Source: Nocardia brasiliensis IFM 10847
GTDB lineage: Bacteria > Actinomycetota > Actinomycetes > Mycobacteriales > Mycobacteriaceae
Direction of reading: 5' to 3'
DNA length: 64,000 nt
Assembly (NCBI RefSeq): GCF_000710915.1
Contig: NZ_BAUA01000155.1
Location: 1 to 64,000, forward strand
Shown: positions 7,988 through 16,324 of the stretch, piece after piece
Layout of the letters: every line of letters starts with the position of its first letter
How positions within the stretch are numbered: the first letter of the stretch is position 1
Made by a program: the position numbers and the translations under genes
Notes under the pieces: generated by a model
The model's database searches: none
Seen by the model: only the letters and a program-made list of their open reading frames with translations
What the model was told of the DNA's origin: nothing

Positions 7988-9891
7988 CGCAACGTCCCCC
8001 CGGTCAATCCGGGCACCAGCCAGCGCCGCCAGGTGGCCAGCAGCAAAGCGACCGGCAGAATCGCCGAGATCAACGCCCCGGCCGCCAATTGCGCCGAGTT
8101 CTCGCCGAATTGGCGCGCCTCGCCCCACAGCAGCAGCGACCACGGCGTCGCGCCGGCGCCGCTGATCAGCAACCCGATCACGAAATCGTTCCACACCTGG
8201 ATGAATTCGAGCGCGGCCACCGCGCCCAGTGCCGGACCCGCGGAGGCCAGCACGCGCCGCGCGATGGTGCCGGGTCCGGCCAGGCCGTGCAGCGCATCGG
8301 CGGCGGGACTGTCCGGCGGCGCGAGCAACGCACCGCGCAGCACCAGGATCGCGATCGGCAGACCCGCGGCGGCGTGCAGCAGGATCAACGGGATACGGGT
8401 GCCGGACAGCCCGTAAGCGTCGATGAAGGTGTTCACCGGTCCCAGATAGCTCTGCACCGGCAGCACCGAGAGCACGACCAGTGCCACCACGGCGATCGTC
8501 GCGGCCGAGCGGTTGGGCCGCAGCGCGGCGAGCCGGTACGCCACCGGCACCGCCGCGGCGACCACGACCATGGTGGCCAAACCCGCCACCCACACGGTCG
8601 TTTCGAGCGAACGCAGCAGGGCCGGGTCGCGCCACACCCGTTCGATCGCACCGGTCCCGAACCCGTCGCGATCCCGGAAACAGGCATAGATCAGCCAGCC
8701 GATCGGAACCAGGGCGAGCAGCGATACCGCGACGATCCCCAGCAGTCGCAACGGTTTCCGGCGCGGACGCGTCGCGACGGCGGGCGGCGCGGGCGGCGCG
8801 GACCAGCTCGTCCGGTGCCTGCGCACGTCGGTCTGCAACAGCCAGGCCAGGAATCCGACCAACATCGCGAGCGGCAGACCGTAGGCCGCCGTCACCCCCG
8901 CGTCGACCTCCGAGTCGGTGGCCAGCCGCCACCAGTACACGGTCGCACTGTCCAGCTCGTACTGCATCGAACCGGGCACGCCGATCAGCACCACGTCGAA
9001 CACCCGTGCGGCGGCGACACCGACGGCGAGCCCGACGATGAGCACCACCGGACGCAGGAGAACGAAGAGCCGCACCGGAAAACGGCCCGCGCCGTGATGC
9101 AGGAAGCCCGCGCGGACCGAATCGTTCTCGATGGCCCAGATCCCCGCCCGGAACAGGCCGGTGACGAAACCGAACCAGGTCCACACGAAGGCCGAGCACA
9201 GCATCAGCCCGTACCAGAGCCAGTACCCCGCAACGCTGTCGATGCCGAGCAGGTCACCGAAGAACTCGAAGATCAGCCGGAAGGCGACGCCGGACACCAC
9301 CGCCGAGATGCCGAACGACACGATGAGCGGCCGCCACAGCCACTGCGAATCGCGAGCCCACCAGGCCACGCCCAACGCCGCCGCCAGCATGAGCACCACG
9401 ACCAGCAACCACCCGAGGGTGCGCAGGTAAGTCCACCTGCCGTCGTGGCCGAGCGCGGCCGCGAGCAGCCACAGCCCGCCGGCGGCGAGCACCAGCGCAC
9501 CGGACCACAGCACCAGCCAGAACGTGTACGGCACGGCCCGAATCGTCCACCGCGGCACCGGCATCCGGCGCCGCAGCAGCCATCGCCGCCGCCGCGCGAT
9601 CAGCCGGAACCCCGGAACCCGGCGCTGCCGGGCCAATTGAGTGAGCCCGACGGCGCCGAGCACGGCGCCCAGGCAGGAGATCACCAGCAGTGGCCGCGCC
9701 CGGGTCGCGCTCACCACGGTCCACACCACCGGCGCCACGATCAGCGATACGGTCAGCACCGTGGCAGGCAGCACCGCCGCCAGACCGGTCCACCGCCGCG
9801 GGTGACTGCCCGCGACCAGCGGCCCGCGCATCCGGCGCCCGCTGAGTTCGAGCAGCAGCCCGTGCTCCTGATAGTGCCGCTGTTCGGTCAC
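7984..9891 (-). CDS. ABC transporter permease, two permease domains fused
   Basis: A 635-residue integral membrane protein with about 14-16 hydrophobic segments. The C-terminal half looks like a carbohydrate-type (MalG-like) permease, with a degenerate EAA loop (HGLAGPGTIARRVL) and the typical ALEFIQVWNDFVIGLL segment. The first half resembles a MalF-like partner, separated from the second by a Pro/Arg-rich linker near residues 355-375. Normally two genes encode these halves. The start is GTG 9891, overlapping the stop of the solute-binding protein gene (GTGA). No ATPase gene is present, so a shared ATPase such as an MsiK-type protein would have to energise it. Both EAA loops are poorly conserved. 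Confidence 0.75.
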   Translation of the reverse strand: MTEQRHYQEHGLLLELSGRRMRGPLVAGSHPRRWTGLAAVLPATVLTVSLIVAPVVWTVVSATRARPLLVISCLGAVLGAVGLTQLARQRRVPGFRLIARRRRWLLRRRMPVPRWTIRAVPYTFWLVLWSGALVLAAGGLWLLAAALGHDGRWTYLRTLGWLLVVVLMLAAALGVAWWARDSQWLWRPLIVSFGISAVVSGVAFRLIFEFFGDLLGIDSVAGYWLWYGLMLCSAFVWTWFGFVTGLFRAGIWAIENDSVRAGFLHHGAGRFPVRLFVLLRPVVLIVGLAVGVAAARVFDVVLIGVPGSMQYELDSATVYWWRLATDSEVDAGVTAAYGLPLAMLVGFLAWLLQTDVRRHRTSWSAPPAPPAVATRPRRKPLRLLGIVAVSLLALVPIGWLIYACFRDRDGFGTGAIERVWRDPALLRSLETTVWVAGLATMVVVAAAVPVAYRLAALRPNRSAATIAVVALVVLSVLPVQSYLGPVNTFIDAYGLSGTRIPLILLHAAAGLPIAILVLRGALLAPPDSPAADALHGLAGPGTIARRVLASAGPALGAVAALEFIQVWNDFVIGLLISGAGATPWSLLLWGEARQFGENSAQLAAGALISAILPVALLLATWRRWLVPGLTGGTLR

Positions 9892-11183
9892 CGCCGCCGC
9901 CGATCCACCGCGTCGAGAGCGGCGATCGCGCGGTCGGTCGCCTCGTCCAGCCGTTCCGTCGCCCCGTTGCCGACCGTGGTGAAGAAGTCGGTGAGGATGC
10001 GCCACAGCCCGTTGCGGCCGCCGACGGCGCCGATCCGATCGGACAGATCGAACGCGCTGCGTGTCCGCAGGGTGCGCGCCACCGGTTCCAGCAGCGCCGA
10101 ATACCGGGCATCGGTACGGAGATTCGGCGCGATGAAGCCGCCGTAGCCCTCGATCCACGGCACCGGCGCCGTCGGCGCGGCAAGTGCCGCAACGAGATCC
10201 ATGGCGCGATCGGTGGCCGACTCGGTCACCACCATCACATCGCCGCCGACGATCCGCGGCGCGGCCACCTCGGGCGTGACGGCCGCAAACGCGGCGACGC
10301 CGACCACGTCCGGTTCCCGCCGTCTCGACCGGCGCACCGCGGCCCGCACGATCGGCTCGGCGAAATCCGGCGCGACCACCATCACCGCACGCCGATGCTC
10401 GAACACCTCGCGCACCGCGTCGGGGAACTGCTTGGTCAAGGCCACCGCGATGCCACCGGGGAAGGCGTGCCGGTGCCCCCACAGCGAGCCCAGATGCCGG
10501 AAGGCGGCCCGCACCGCGGGACTTTCCCAGGTGCGATCGGCGCGGCCCGCGGCGACCTCGTCGTAGATGCGCGGGGATTCGGCGAGCAGCGCGTTCTCGA
10601 ACACGTCGGTGAGCACCCAGCCGTCGGCCGCGCCGAGCGCGAGCAACCGCACCGGCGAGTCGGCGAGGAACTCCATCCGGTCCAGCCAGTCCGCGAGGGT
10701 CCAGCCCACCGGGTCACCGAGCCGGTAATGCTCGACCAGCTGCCGGTCGTACCAGACCATCGACTTGTCGGCGGCCTTGAACGGTACGCCATAGGGTTTT
10801 CCGTTGTGCTGCAACAGCTGTCGCCAGATATCAGGATAGGCCGGGTCCGCGCCGTCGGACCACAGCCGCTCCGACACCGGCCGCAGCTTGCGCTGCTGCG
10901 CGAGCGGGCGCACCCGGCCCGCCTGCGGCAGCATCACGATGTCGGGCGCCGAGCGTCCGCCCGCGGTGAACGCGGTCTCGATCTCGTCGCCGAGCGGCAC
11001 CACGTCCACCGGATGGGGATAGCCGAGGCGGGCCAGCACCGCGCGGAACGCCGTCAGCTCGGTTCCGCTCCACGACACCCCGACGCGCACCGCGCCGGGG
11101 TTGCCGAGCAGCAGATCGGGCGCACAGGCGGCGGCGAGCGGCGCGACGAGCGCCACCTGCAAGAGTTCTCGCCTGGTTCGCAT
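9888..11183 (-). CDS. Extracellular solute-binding lipoprotein (ABC importer)
   Basis: A 431-residue secreted lipoprotein. The N-terminal signal peptide ends in the lipobox LAAAC (Cys near residue 20). The mature part has the layout of family-1 (carbohydrate-type) solute-binding proteins, with GKPYGVPFKAADKSMVWYDR matching the region where these place ligand-contacting aromatics. It would capture a sugar or related compound outside the membrane and pass it to the fused permease encoded next, with which it is translationally coupled. The start is ATG 11183, preceded by a G-rich ribosome-binding stretch; a TTG lies directly before it. Confidence 0.8.
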   Translation of the reverse strand: MRTRRELLQVALVAPLAAACAPDLLLGNPGAVRVGVSWSGTELTAFRAVLARLGYPHPVDVVPLGDEIETAFTAGGRSAPDIVMLPQAGRVRPLAQQRKLRPVSERLWSDGADPAYPDIWRQLLQHNGKPYGVPFKAADKSMVWYDRQLVEHYRLGDPVGWTLADWLDRMEFLADSPVRLLALGAADGWVLTDVFENALLAESPRIYDEVAAGRADRTWESPAVRAAFRHLGSLWGHRHAFPGGIAVALTKQFPDAVREVFEHRRAVMVVAPDFAEPIVRAAVRRSRRREPDVVGVAAFAAVTPEVAAPRIVGGDVMVVTESATDRAMDLVAALAAPTAPVPWIEGYGGFIAPNLRTDARYSALLEPVARTLRTRSAFDLSDRIGAVGGRNGLWRILTDFFTTVGNGATERLDEATDRAIAALDAVDRRRR

Positions 11184-11219
11184 CAACCCCCCGGAGCCGC
11201 CTCGCCGCCGAGAATCGGC

Positions 11220-12506
11220 CTACTTCGAAAAGTTCTCCGGCGGCTGCCACGGCCTGCCGTGCGGATCCTCGGGCCGGTAGGCCGGTTGCTGCTGCGGCGG
11301 CTGCGGTTGTTGCGGCGGTTGCTGCTGCAACGCCTGCTGTTCTTCCTGGGGCGGCAGCACCGACTGATGCGGCGCAGGCTGATGCGGCGCCGCGGGCGGC
11401 GGCGACATCAAACCCTCCACCGGGGTGCGCGCGGTGGCCTCGGCCGCGCGGACCGCGCGTTCGATGGTCGGGTCCGACGCGGTGTCGAACCAGTCCGCGA
11501 CGTCGGAGTCGTCCTCCACCTTGACCTGCTCGCCGTCGGAAGACGGTGGCTCGTAACGGAACACGCCGTCCTCGCCCTTGGTGGCGAAGCTGGTCGCGAA
11601 GCCTTCGAGCGCCTTGCCGAAATCGCTGGGCACCAGCCACACCTTGTTGGCGTCGCCGCGCGCGACCATCGGCAGCGTCTGCATGTACTGGTAGGCAAGC
11701 AGTTCCGGCGTCGGCTTGCCGTTCTTGATTGCGGCGAAGACCTTTTCGATGGCCTTGGCCTGACCCTGCGCCTGCAGGTAGGACGCCGCCCGCTCACCCT
11801 GGGCGCGCAGGATGCGGCTCTGCCGTTCACCTTCGGCCGCGAGGATGGCCGATTGCTTGGCGCCCTCGGCGGACAGGATCTGGGCCTGCTTGGAGCCCTC
11901 CGCGGTCTTGATCTGTGATTCGCGGGTGCCCTCCGCGGTGAGGATCATGGCGCGCTTCTCACGATCGGCCTTCATCTGCTTTTCCATCGACTCCTGGATC
12001 GACGGCGGCGGATCGATGCTCTTCAGCTCGACCCGCGCCACCCGCAGCCCCCAGCGGCCGGTGGCCTCGTCCAGCACGCCGCGCAGCTGGCCGTTGATCT
12101 GATCGCGGGAGGTCAGGGTCTGTTCCAGGGTCATGCCGCCGACCACGTTGCGCAGCGTGGTGACAGTGAGCTGCTCGACCGCGGCGATGTAGTTGCTGAT
12201 CTCGTAGACCGCCGCCTGCGGACTGGTGACCTGGAAGTACACCACGGTGTCGATATGCAGGGTCAGGTTGTCCTCGGTGATCACCGGCTGCGGCGGGAAG
12301 GACACCACCCGCTCGCGCAGGTCCACCTTGGCGCGGATGCGGTCGGCGAACGGCACGAGGAACGTCAGCTGGCCGGAAACGGTGCGCGAGTACCGGCCCA
12401 GCCGCTCGATCACCGCCGCCTCGGCCTGCGGCACCAGCGCGATCGACTTGAAGACCACCACCACGACCAGCAGGACGAGTACGGCGGCAACGATCAGTAC
12501 AGCCAT
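11220..12506 (-). CDS. SPFH/Band 7 (stomatin/prohibitin-like) membrane protein
   Basis: A 428-residue protein with an N-terminal membrane anchor (about residues 1-25), an SPFH domain (AEAAVIERLGRYSRT to about residue 200), and a coiled-coil region with repeated AEG/Q units (ILSAEGAKQSAILAAEGERQ). The Gln/Pro-rich C-terminal tail of about 60 residues is low in complexity. Stomatin-like proteins form membrane microdomains and scaffold other proteins. It corresponds to Rv1488 by gene order. The start ATG overlaps the NfeD stop (ATGA), matching the common NfeD-stomatin pairing. Confidence 0.9.
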   Translation of the reverse strand: MAVLIVAAVLVLLVVVVVFKSIALVPQAEAAVIERLGRYSRTVSGQLTFLVPFADRIRAKVDLRERVVSFPPQPVITEDNLTLHIDTVVYFQVTSPQAAVYEISNYIAAVEQLTVTTLRNVVGGMTLEQTLTSRDQINGQLRGVLDEATGRWGLRVARVELKSIDPPPSIQESMEKQMKADREKRAMILTAEGTRESQIKTAEGSKQAQILSAEGAKQSAILAAEGERQSRILRAQGERAASYLQAQGQAKAIEKVFAAIKNGKPTPELLAYQYMQTLPMVARGDANKVWLVPSDFGKALEGFATSFATKGEDGVFRYEPPSSDGEQVKVEDDSDVADWFDTASDPTIERAVRAAEATARTPVEGLMSPPPAAPHQPAPHQSVLPPQEEQQALQQQPPQQPQPPQQQPAYRPEDPHGRPWQPPENFSK

Positions 12507-12946
12507 CACGGCCCCTTCCACACGACGGCGGTCGCGCCGTCGATCCTCATCACGAACACCTTCGTACCCGGTTCGTACACCTCGGACTCGTCCATCGGCC
12601 GCGCGGTCCACACTTCCCCGCCCAGCTTCACCTGACCGGAATGCGCGCCCACCTGCTCCAGCACCAACGCCGACTTGCCTTGCAGGGCATCGACGTTCGT
12701 CGGAATAGGCGGCGGATTGCCGAAGCGGCGGCGCAGCACCGGCCGCACCCCGAGAAACAACACCAGCGTCAGCACGCCGAAGACGATGGCGTCCACCACC
12801 ACCGACGTGCCCGCGACGGAGCTCACACCCGCGGTGCCCAGCGCGGCGACGCCGAGCATGAGCAAGGTCAGGTCCCCGGTGAGCATTTCCGCGGCCGCGA
12901 GCAAGATCCCCGCGACCAGCCAAACTATTGCGGCCACGCTGCCCAC
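12506..12946 (-). CDS. NfeD-like membrane protein
   Basis: About 146 residues with three to four N-terminal hydrophobic helices (WLVAGILLAAAEMLTGDLTL and following), then a C-terminal OB-fold typical of short NfeD proteins (LVLEQVGAHSGQVKLGGEVW). NfeD-type proteins pair with SPFH proteins, here the downstream overlapping gene, and are thought to help organise membrane quality control. The GTG at 12946 gives the usual family length; GTG 12937 and an ATG at 12988 are alternatives. Confidence 0.85.
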   Translation of the reverse strand: MGSVAAIVWLVAGILLAAAEMLTGDLTLLMLGVAALGTAGVSSVAGTSVVVDAIVFGVLTLVLFLGVRPVLRRRFGNPPPIPTNVDALQGKSALVLEQVGAHSGQVKLGGEVWTARPMDESEVYEPGTKVFVMRIDGATAVVWKGP

Positions 12947-13080
12947 TCTAGTGCGCGTCGGCAACCGGATGCGCTGGTTGTCGATCATGTGTGCCTGGAA
13001 TGTTGTAGACCGGCGTGTCGATCGTGCGCCCCGCGATTCGCGGAACCGAATACGGATGTCCGCCTGCTAAGTTCGGGCGG

Positions 13081-13908
13081 ATGAGCGGGCATGACAGGTA
13101 CGGCGGCGATATCTTCTCGGGGCACTCCCGGGCGAAAAAGCGGGCGGTACCGCAGGTCAGCGCCGAACGCGACCTCGTCGTCGAGGACGCGGCCAGCGGA
13201 TTCTGCGGCGCCGTGGTGGGTTTCGACCGCAGCTACGACGGCGAGTTCGTCAAACTGGAGGACGCGCGCGGCGCGGTGCGGCTGTTCGCGCTGCGCGAGG
13301 CCGCCTTCCTGATCGACGGTCAGCCGGTCACACTGGTCCGGCCGACGGTCGCGGCGCCGCAGCAGCCGACGCGGTCGGCGTCCGGCTCCACCAGGGTCGA
13401 GGGGCTGCGCGCGCGGGTCGCCAGAACCAGCCGGATCTGGGTGGAGGGCGTGCACGACGCCGCGCTGGTCGAGCGGGTCTGGGGCCACGATCTGCGGGTC
13501 GAAGGCGTGGTCGTGGAGCATCTGGAGGGCCTGGACAACCTGGCCGAGCGGCTCGTGGAGTTCGAGCCCGGCCCCGGCAGGCGGGTGGGCGTACTGGTCG
13601 ACCACCTGGTCACCGGCTCGAAGGAGACCCAGCTCACCACGGGGCTCGGCCCGCACGTACTGGTCACCGGCCACCCGTTCATCGACGTGTGGCAGGCGGT
13701 GCGCCCCGCCACGGTCGGCATCGACGCGTGGCCGCAGGTGCCGCGCGGCGAGGACTGGAAAACCGGCATCTGCGCCCGGCTGGGCTGGGGCACCCCGCAG
13801 GACGGCTGGCGCCGGATCTATGGCGCGGTCGAGTCCTTCCGGGACCTCGAGGCACCGCTCATCGGGGCGGTGGAACGGCTCATCGACTTCGTCACCGAGC
13901 CGGAATAG
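13081..13908 (+). CDS. DUF3097 family protein
   Basis: A 275-residue protein matching the conserved actinobacterial DUF3097 family (Rv1486c by gene order). The N-terminal half is a beta-rich domain. The central RIWVEGVHDAALVERVWG and the later VGVLVDHLVTGSKET resemble the acidic motifs of a Toprim fold, so nucleic-acid or nucleotide metabolism is possible; this is inference, since the family has no established function. The ATG at 13081 gives the family-typical MSGHDRYGGD start. It is divergent from nfeD. Confidence 0.85.
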   Translation: MSGHDRYGGDIFSGHSRAKKRAVPQVSAERDLVVEDAASGFCGAVVGFDRSYDGEFVKLEDARGAVRLFALREAAFLIDGQPVTLVRPTVAAPQQPTRSASGSTRVEGLRARVARTSRIWVEGVHDAALVERVWGHDLRVEGVVVEHLEGLDNLAERLVEFEPGPGRRVGVLVDHLVTGSKETQLTTGLGPHVLVTGHPFIDVWQAVRPATVGIDAWPQVPRGEDWKTGICARLGWGTPQDGWRRIYGAVESFRDLEAPLIGAVERLIDFVTEPE

Positions 13909-13998
13909 GCGCGTCCGCCGAGGTACTCGCGGCGCTGCTCAGGAATGCCCCTCGCGGGAATGCCCGTGAATAACCATCACCCTTTATGCTCGATAATT

Positions 13999-14811
13999 AT
14001 GTGCTCTCCTAGTGCCACGCTGACGGTGTGGGCCGGCTCCTGGCTGGCCGGGTGCAGCGCGCCCGACGACGTATTGGCGGCCCTGCACGCCTGGGCGAGC
14101 CGGCACACCATCGCGGCCGGCGACCCGGTCACCGGTGGCCGCTCCGATCTGCCGTGGTCCTCGCGCGGCAACCTGCCGGGCACCGGGATGATGGCGCTGC
14201 TCAAGGTGATTCGCGAGGCGATGGCCGAGCCGGGCGCGAAGATCCGGCTGGTGCTGCCGGTGCCGGGCGACGTGCGCGGCCTGCCGGTCGGCACCGCCTT
14301 CGCCGCCGACGCGATCGAGGCGCAGGAGGGTCTGCTCCTCGGCGCGCCGGGCACGGAGGGCACCGGCCTGATCCCGCAGTGGACCGACGAGGACACCTTG
14401 CAATGGTCGGTCTACAGCACGCCGATTCCGGCGGAGCCCGGCCCCGACATGTCGCTCGGCGAGGCGGAATACGCTATGCGCGAAGCGGTCCGCGATGCCG
14501 CCGACGCGCTGATGCAGTTGCACACCACCTCGGTGGGGTCGGCCGATTCGGATCCGCGTGAACTCATCGAGGCCGAGCTCGCGGACTACTCCCGGCACGA
14601 CTACCCGGACTCGATTCCGCTGCGGGCCAGGAAGATTCTGGACACCGCAGACCATGTCGCCGCGATTCTCACGGTGGCGCAACGGGAACCGGCTTCCTCG
14701 CCGACCTCGGCGACCGCGATCGGCGCCCAGGAGTCGCTGCTGCGCCCGCTGTGGGACGCGATCCGCGCGGCCAGGCTGGTCGCGGTGCACGCGGCGGCGC
14801 GCAGCGCCTGA
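13999..14811 (+). CDS. Hypothetical protein, 270 residues
   Basis: No family recognised. The codon pattern and high GC3 support a real gene. The protein is soluble, acidic, without signal peptide or membrane segment. The first part (TLTVWAGSWLAGCSAPDDVL) looks like an alpha/beta domain; the C-terminal part is helical. The ATG at 13999 lies in a locally AT-rich stretch and lacks a Shine-Dalgarno sequence, so the transcript may be leaderless. It sits between DUF3097 and a secreted protease and has no counterpart at this point in the M. tuberculosis order. Confidence 0.65.
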   Translation: MCSPSATLTVWAGSWLAGCSAPDDVLAALHAWASRHTIAAGDPVTGGRSDLPWSSRGNLPGTGMMALLKVIREAMAEPGAKIRLVLPVPGDVRGLPVGTAFAADAIEAQEGLLLGAPGTEGTGLIPQWTDEDTLQWSVYSTPIPAEPGPDMSLGEAEYAMREAVRDAADALMQLHTTSVGSADSDPRELIEAELADYSRHDYPDSIPLRARKILDTADHVAAILTVAQREPASSPTSATAIGAQESLLRPLWDAIRAARLVAVHAAARSA

Positions 14812-14925
14812 GTGCCCGCTTCGGGACATTTGTCCCGTTGCGCCGCAATCGAATCCGCTTCCGGTCGCGCTCGGGGCGGTCCCGCAATAGTGTGCTTCGA
14901 GGAGTCGAGCAGAGGAGGTTCCGCG

Positions 14926-15666
14926 ATGCGCTGCACTGCGATTCTCGCGGCGGCCGTCACCGCGACGGCGATCGGCCTCGGCCTGCCCGCGCCACAGGCG
15001 GGCGCGGTGGTCGGCGGGCAACCGGCCGACGCGTCCGCGTACCCGTGGCTCGTCGCGATCGGCACCCCGCTGCTGCCGCTGCGCCCCGGCGGGCAGTTCT
15101 GCGCGGGCGCGCTGATCGCCCCCGATCAGGTGGTCACCGCGGCGCACTGCGCCGTATTCACCGGGCGGGTACCCGCCGCGCTGCGCGTCACCTTCGACCG
15201 GTCGGACCTGCACACCGACGCGGGCACCTCGGTCCGGGTCACCGACGTGCGGGTACATCCGGACTTCCGGGTCACCGTATTCGGCACCGACCTGGCGTAT
15301 CACAACGATCTGGCCATCCTCACGCTCGACCATCCGATCCGGCGCCCGACCGTGCGCATCGCTGCGGCGCACGGCACTTCAGGCACCATTCTGGGCTGGG
15401 GCGCGACGTCGGACGACGACTGGGCGAACCCGCTGCTGCACGCCGCCACCGTCCCGCTCGACGCCGACTGCACCGCCTACGGCGATGCCTTCGATCCCCG
15501 AGAAGCGTTGTGCGCCGGTTCGACCGAGGCCGACGCCAACCAATTCGACAGCGGCGGACCACTTCTCGTCGACGGCGACCTGGTCGCCCTCACGTCGTGG
15601 GGCAAAGGGGCCGCCGAACCCGGCTACCCCGGCGTCTACACGCGCCTATCGGCCGTGATGTTCTGA
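14926..15666 (+). CDS. Secreted trypsin-like serine protease (S1)
   Basis: A 246-residue chymotrypsin-fold protease with a signal peptide (about residues 1-26) ending near PQAGA and a mature N-terminus VVGGQPADASAYPW. The catalytic triad is visible as TAAHC (His), NDLAIL (Asp) and FDSGGPL (Ser). It is odd in having ADANQFDSGGP where most members have CxGDSGGP: both the Cys and the Gly before the catalytic motif are missing, so the usual disulfide by the active site cannot form. An AGAGGAGG ribosome-binding site lies 7 bases before ATG 14926. Confidence 0.88.
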   Translation: MRCTAILAAAVTATAIGLGLPAPQAGAVVGGQPADASAYPWLVAIGTPLLPLRPGGQFCAGALIAPDQVVTAAHCAVFTGRVPAALRVTFDRSDLHTDAGTSVRVTDVRVHPDFRVTVFGTDLAYHNDLAILTLDHPIRRPTVRIAAAHGTSGTILGWGATSDDDWANPLLHAATVPLDADCTAYGDAFDPREALCAGSTEADANQFDSGGPLLVDGDLVALTSWGKGAAEPGYPGVYTRLSAVMF

Positions 15667-15750
15667 TCCCCGCACCCCTTCCGTCGCGAGACACGGTGCG
15701 TCGCGCGGCGAGCCGGGGTGCGGGAAGTCAGAAAGCGTGCACGGACCCGG

Positions 15751-16251
15751 TCAGTGCTGCTGGTGCGGCGGGTACGGCTGGCCCTGCGGCTGATAGGGCT
15801 GCTGGTACGGCTGGCCGTACGGCTGCTGCCCCTGGTACGGCTGGCCCTGGTACGGCTGCTGCCCTTGATACGGCTGCTGGTATCCCGCCGGCTGGCCCGG
15901 ATAACCCTGTTGCTGCGGATACTGTTGTCCGCCTACCTGCTGCTGCGGATACTGCTGCCCGGGATACTGCTGCCCGGCCACCTGCTGGTACGGCTGCGCG
16001 CCGTTACCGTGCTGCGGCAGCTGGTTCTGGTTCTGCCCTCTGTTTCTGCGGGAGAGCCAAATGATGACGACCATGCCGACGACGACCAGACCGAGGCAGA
16101 TCAGCCCCACGACCCAGGATCCACCTTTGCCGCCCCGGCTCCCCCGCCGGCGTGCTTCCGTGGTTTCCAATGCTGCCGTCCACACGGTGTCGTCGGACCA
16201 TGCCCCCAGGTCCAACAGTCCGGTAGTGGTCATCATGTCGATATATGTCAT
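15751..16251 (-). CDS. Single-pass membrane protein with Q/Y/P/G-rich tail
   Basis: A 166-residue protein of unknown function. An N-terminal cytoplasmic-like segment rich in charge (TEARRRGSRGGKGG) is followed by one membrane helix (WVVGLICLGLVVVGMVVIIW, about residues 46-65). About 95 residues of low-complexity tail follow, built from QPYQGQ and QQYPQQ units. Such tails are common in actinobacterial envelope proteins and may be disordered. ATG 16251 has GGTGAGA upstream; an internal ATG pair at 16236/16233 is possible. It is divergent in orientation from the protease gene and tail-to-head with ferrochelatase. Confidence 0.7.
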   Translation of the reverse strand: MTYIDMMTTTGLLDLGAWSDDTVWTAALETTEARRRGSRGGKGGSWVVGLICLGLVVVGMVVIIWLSRRNRGQNQNQLPQHGNGAQPYQQVAGQQYPGQQYPQQQVGGQQYPQQQGYPGQPAGYQQPYQGQQPYQGQPYQGQQPYGQPYQQPYQPQGQPYPPHQQH

Positions 16252-16324
16252 CAATTCTCACCTTGCGCCCCGCTTCGGCTTCGTCCGAAGGCGAGAGCGA
16301 TGCTATCGCAGACCTATTCGTGAG

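Noticed and set aside
7711..10146. 811-codon plus-strand open frame across the TPR and permease genes
   Set aside because: Composition is Arg/Pro/Gln-rich and spans two real genes on the other strand; no start signal or homology features.
10395..11918. 507-codon plus-strand open frame over the binding protein and SPFH genes
   Set aside because: Antisense to two well-supported genes and of shadow-like composition.
15751..16035. CCTGGTACGGCTG-type DNA repeats as a repeat element
   Set aside because: They encode the QPYQGQ repeats of a membrane protein tail, so the repetition is explained by coding.
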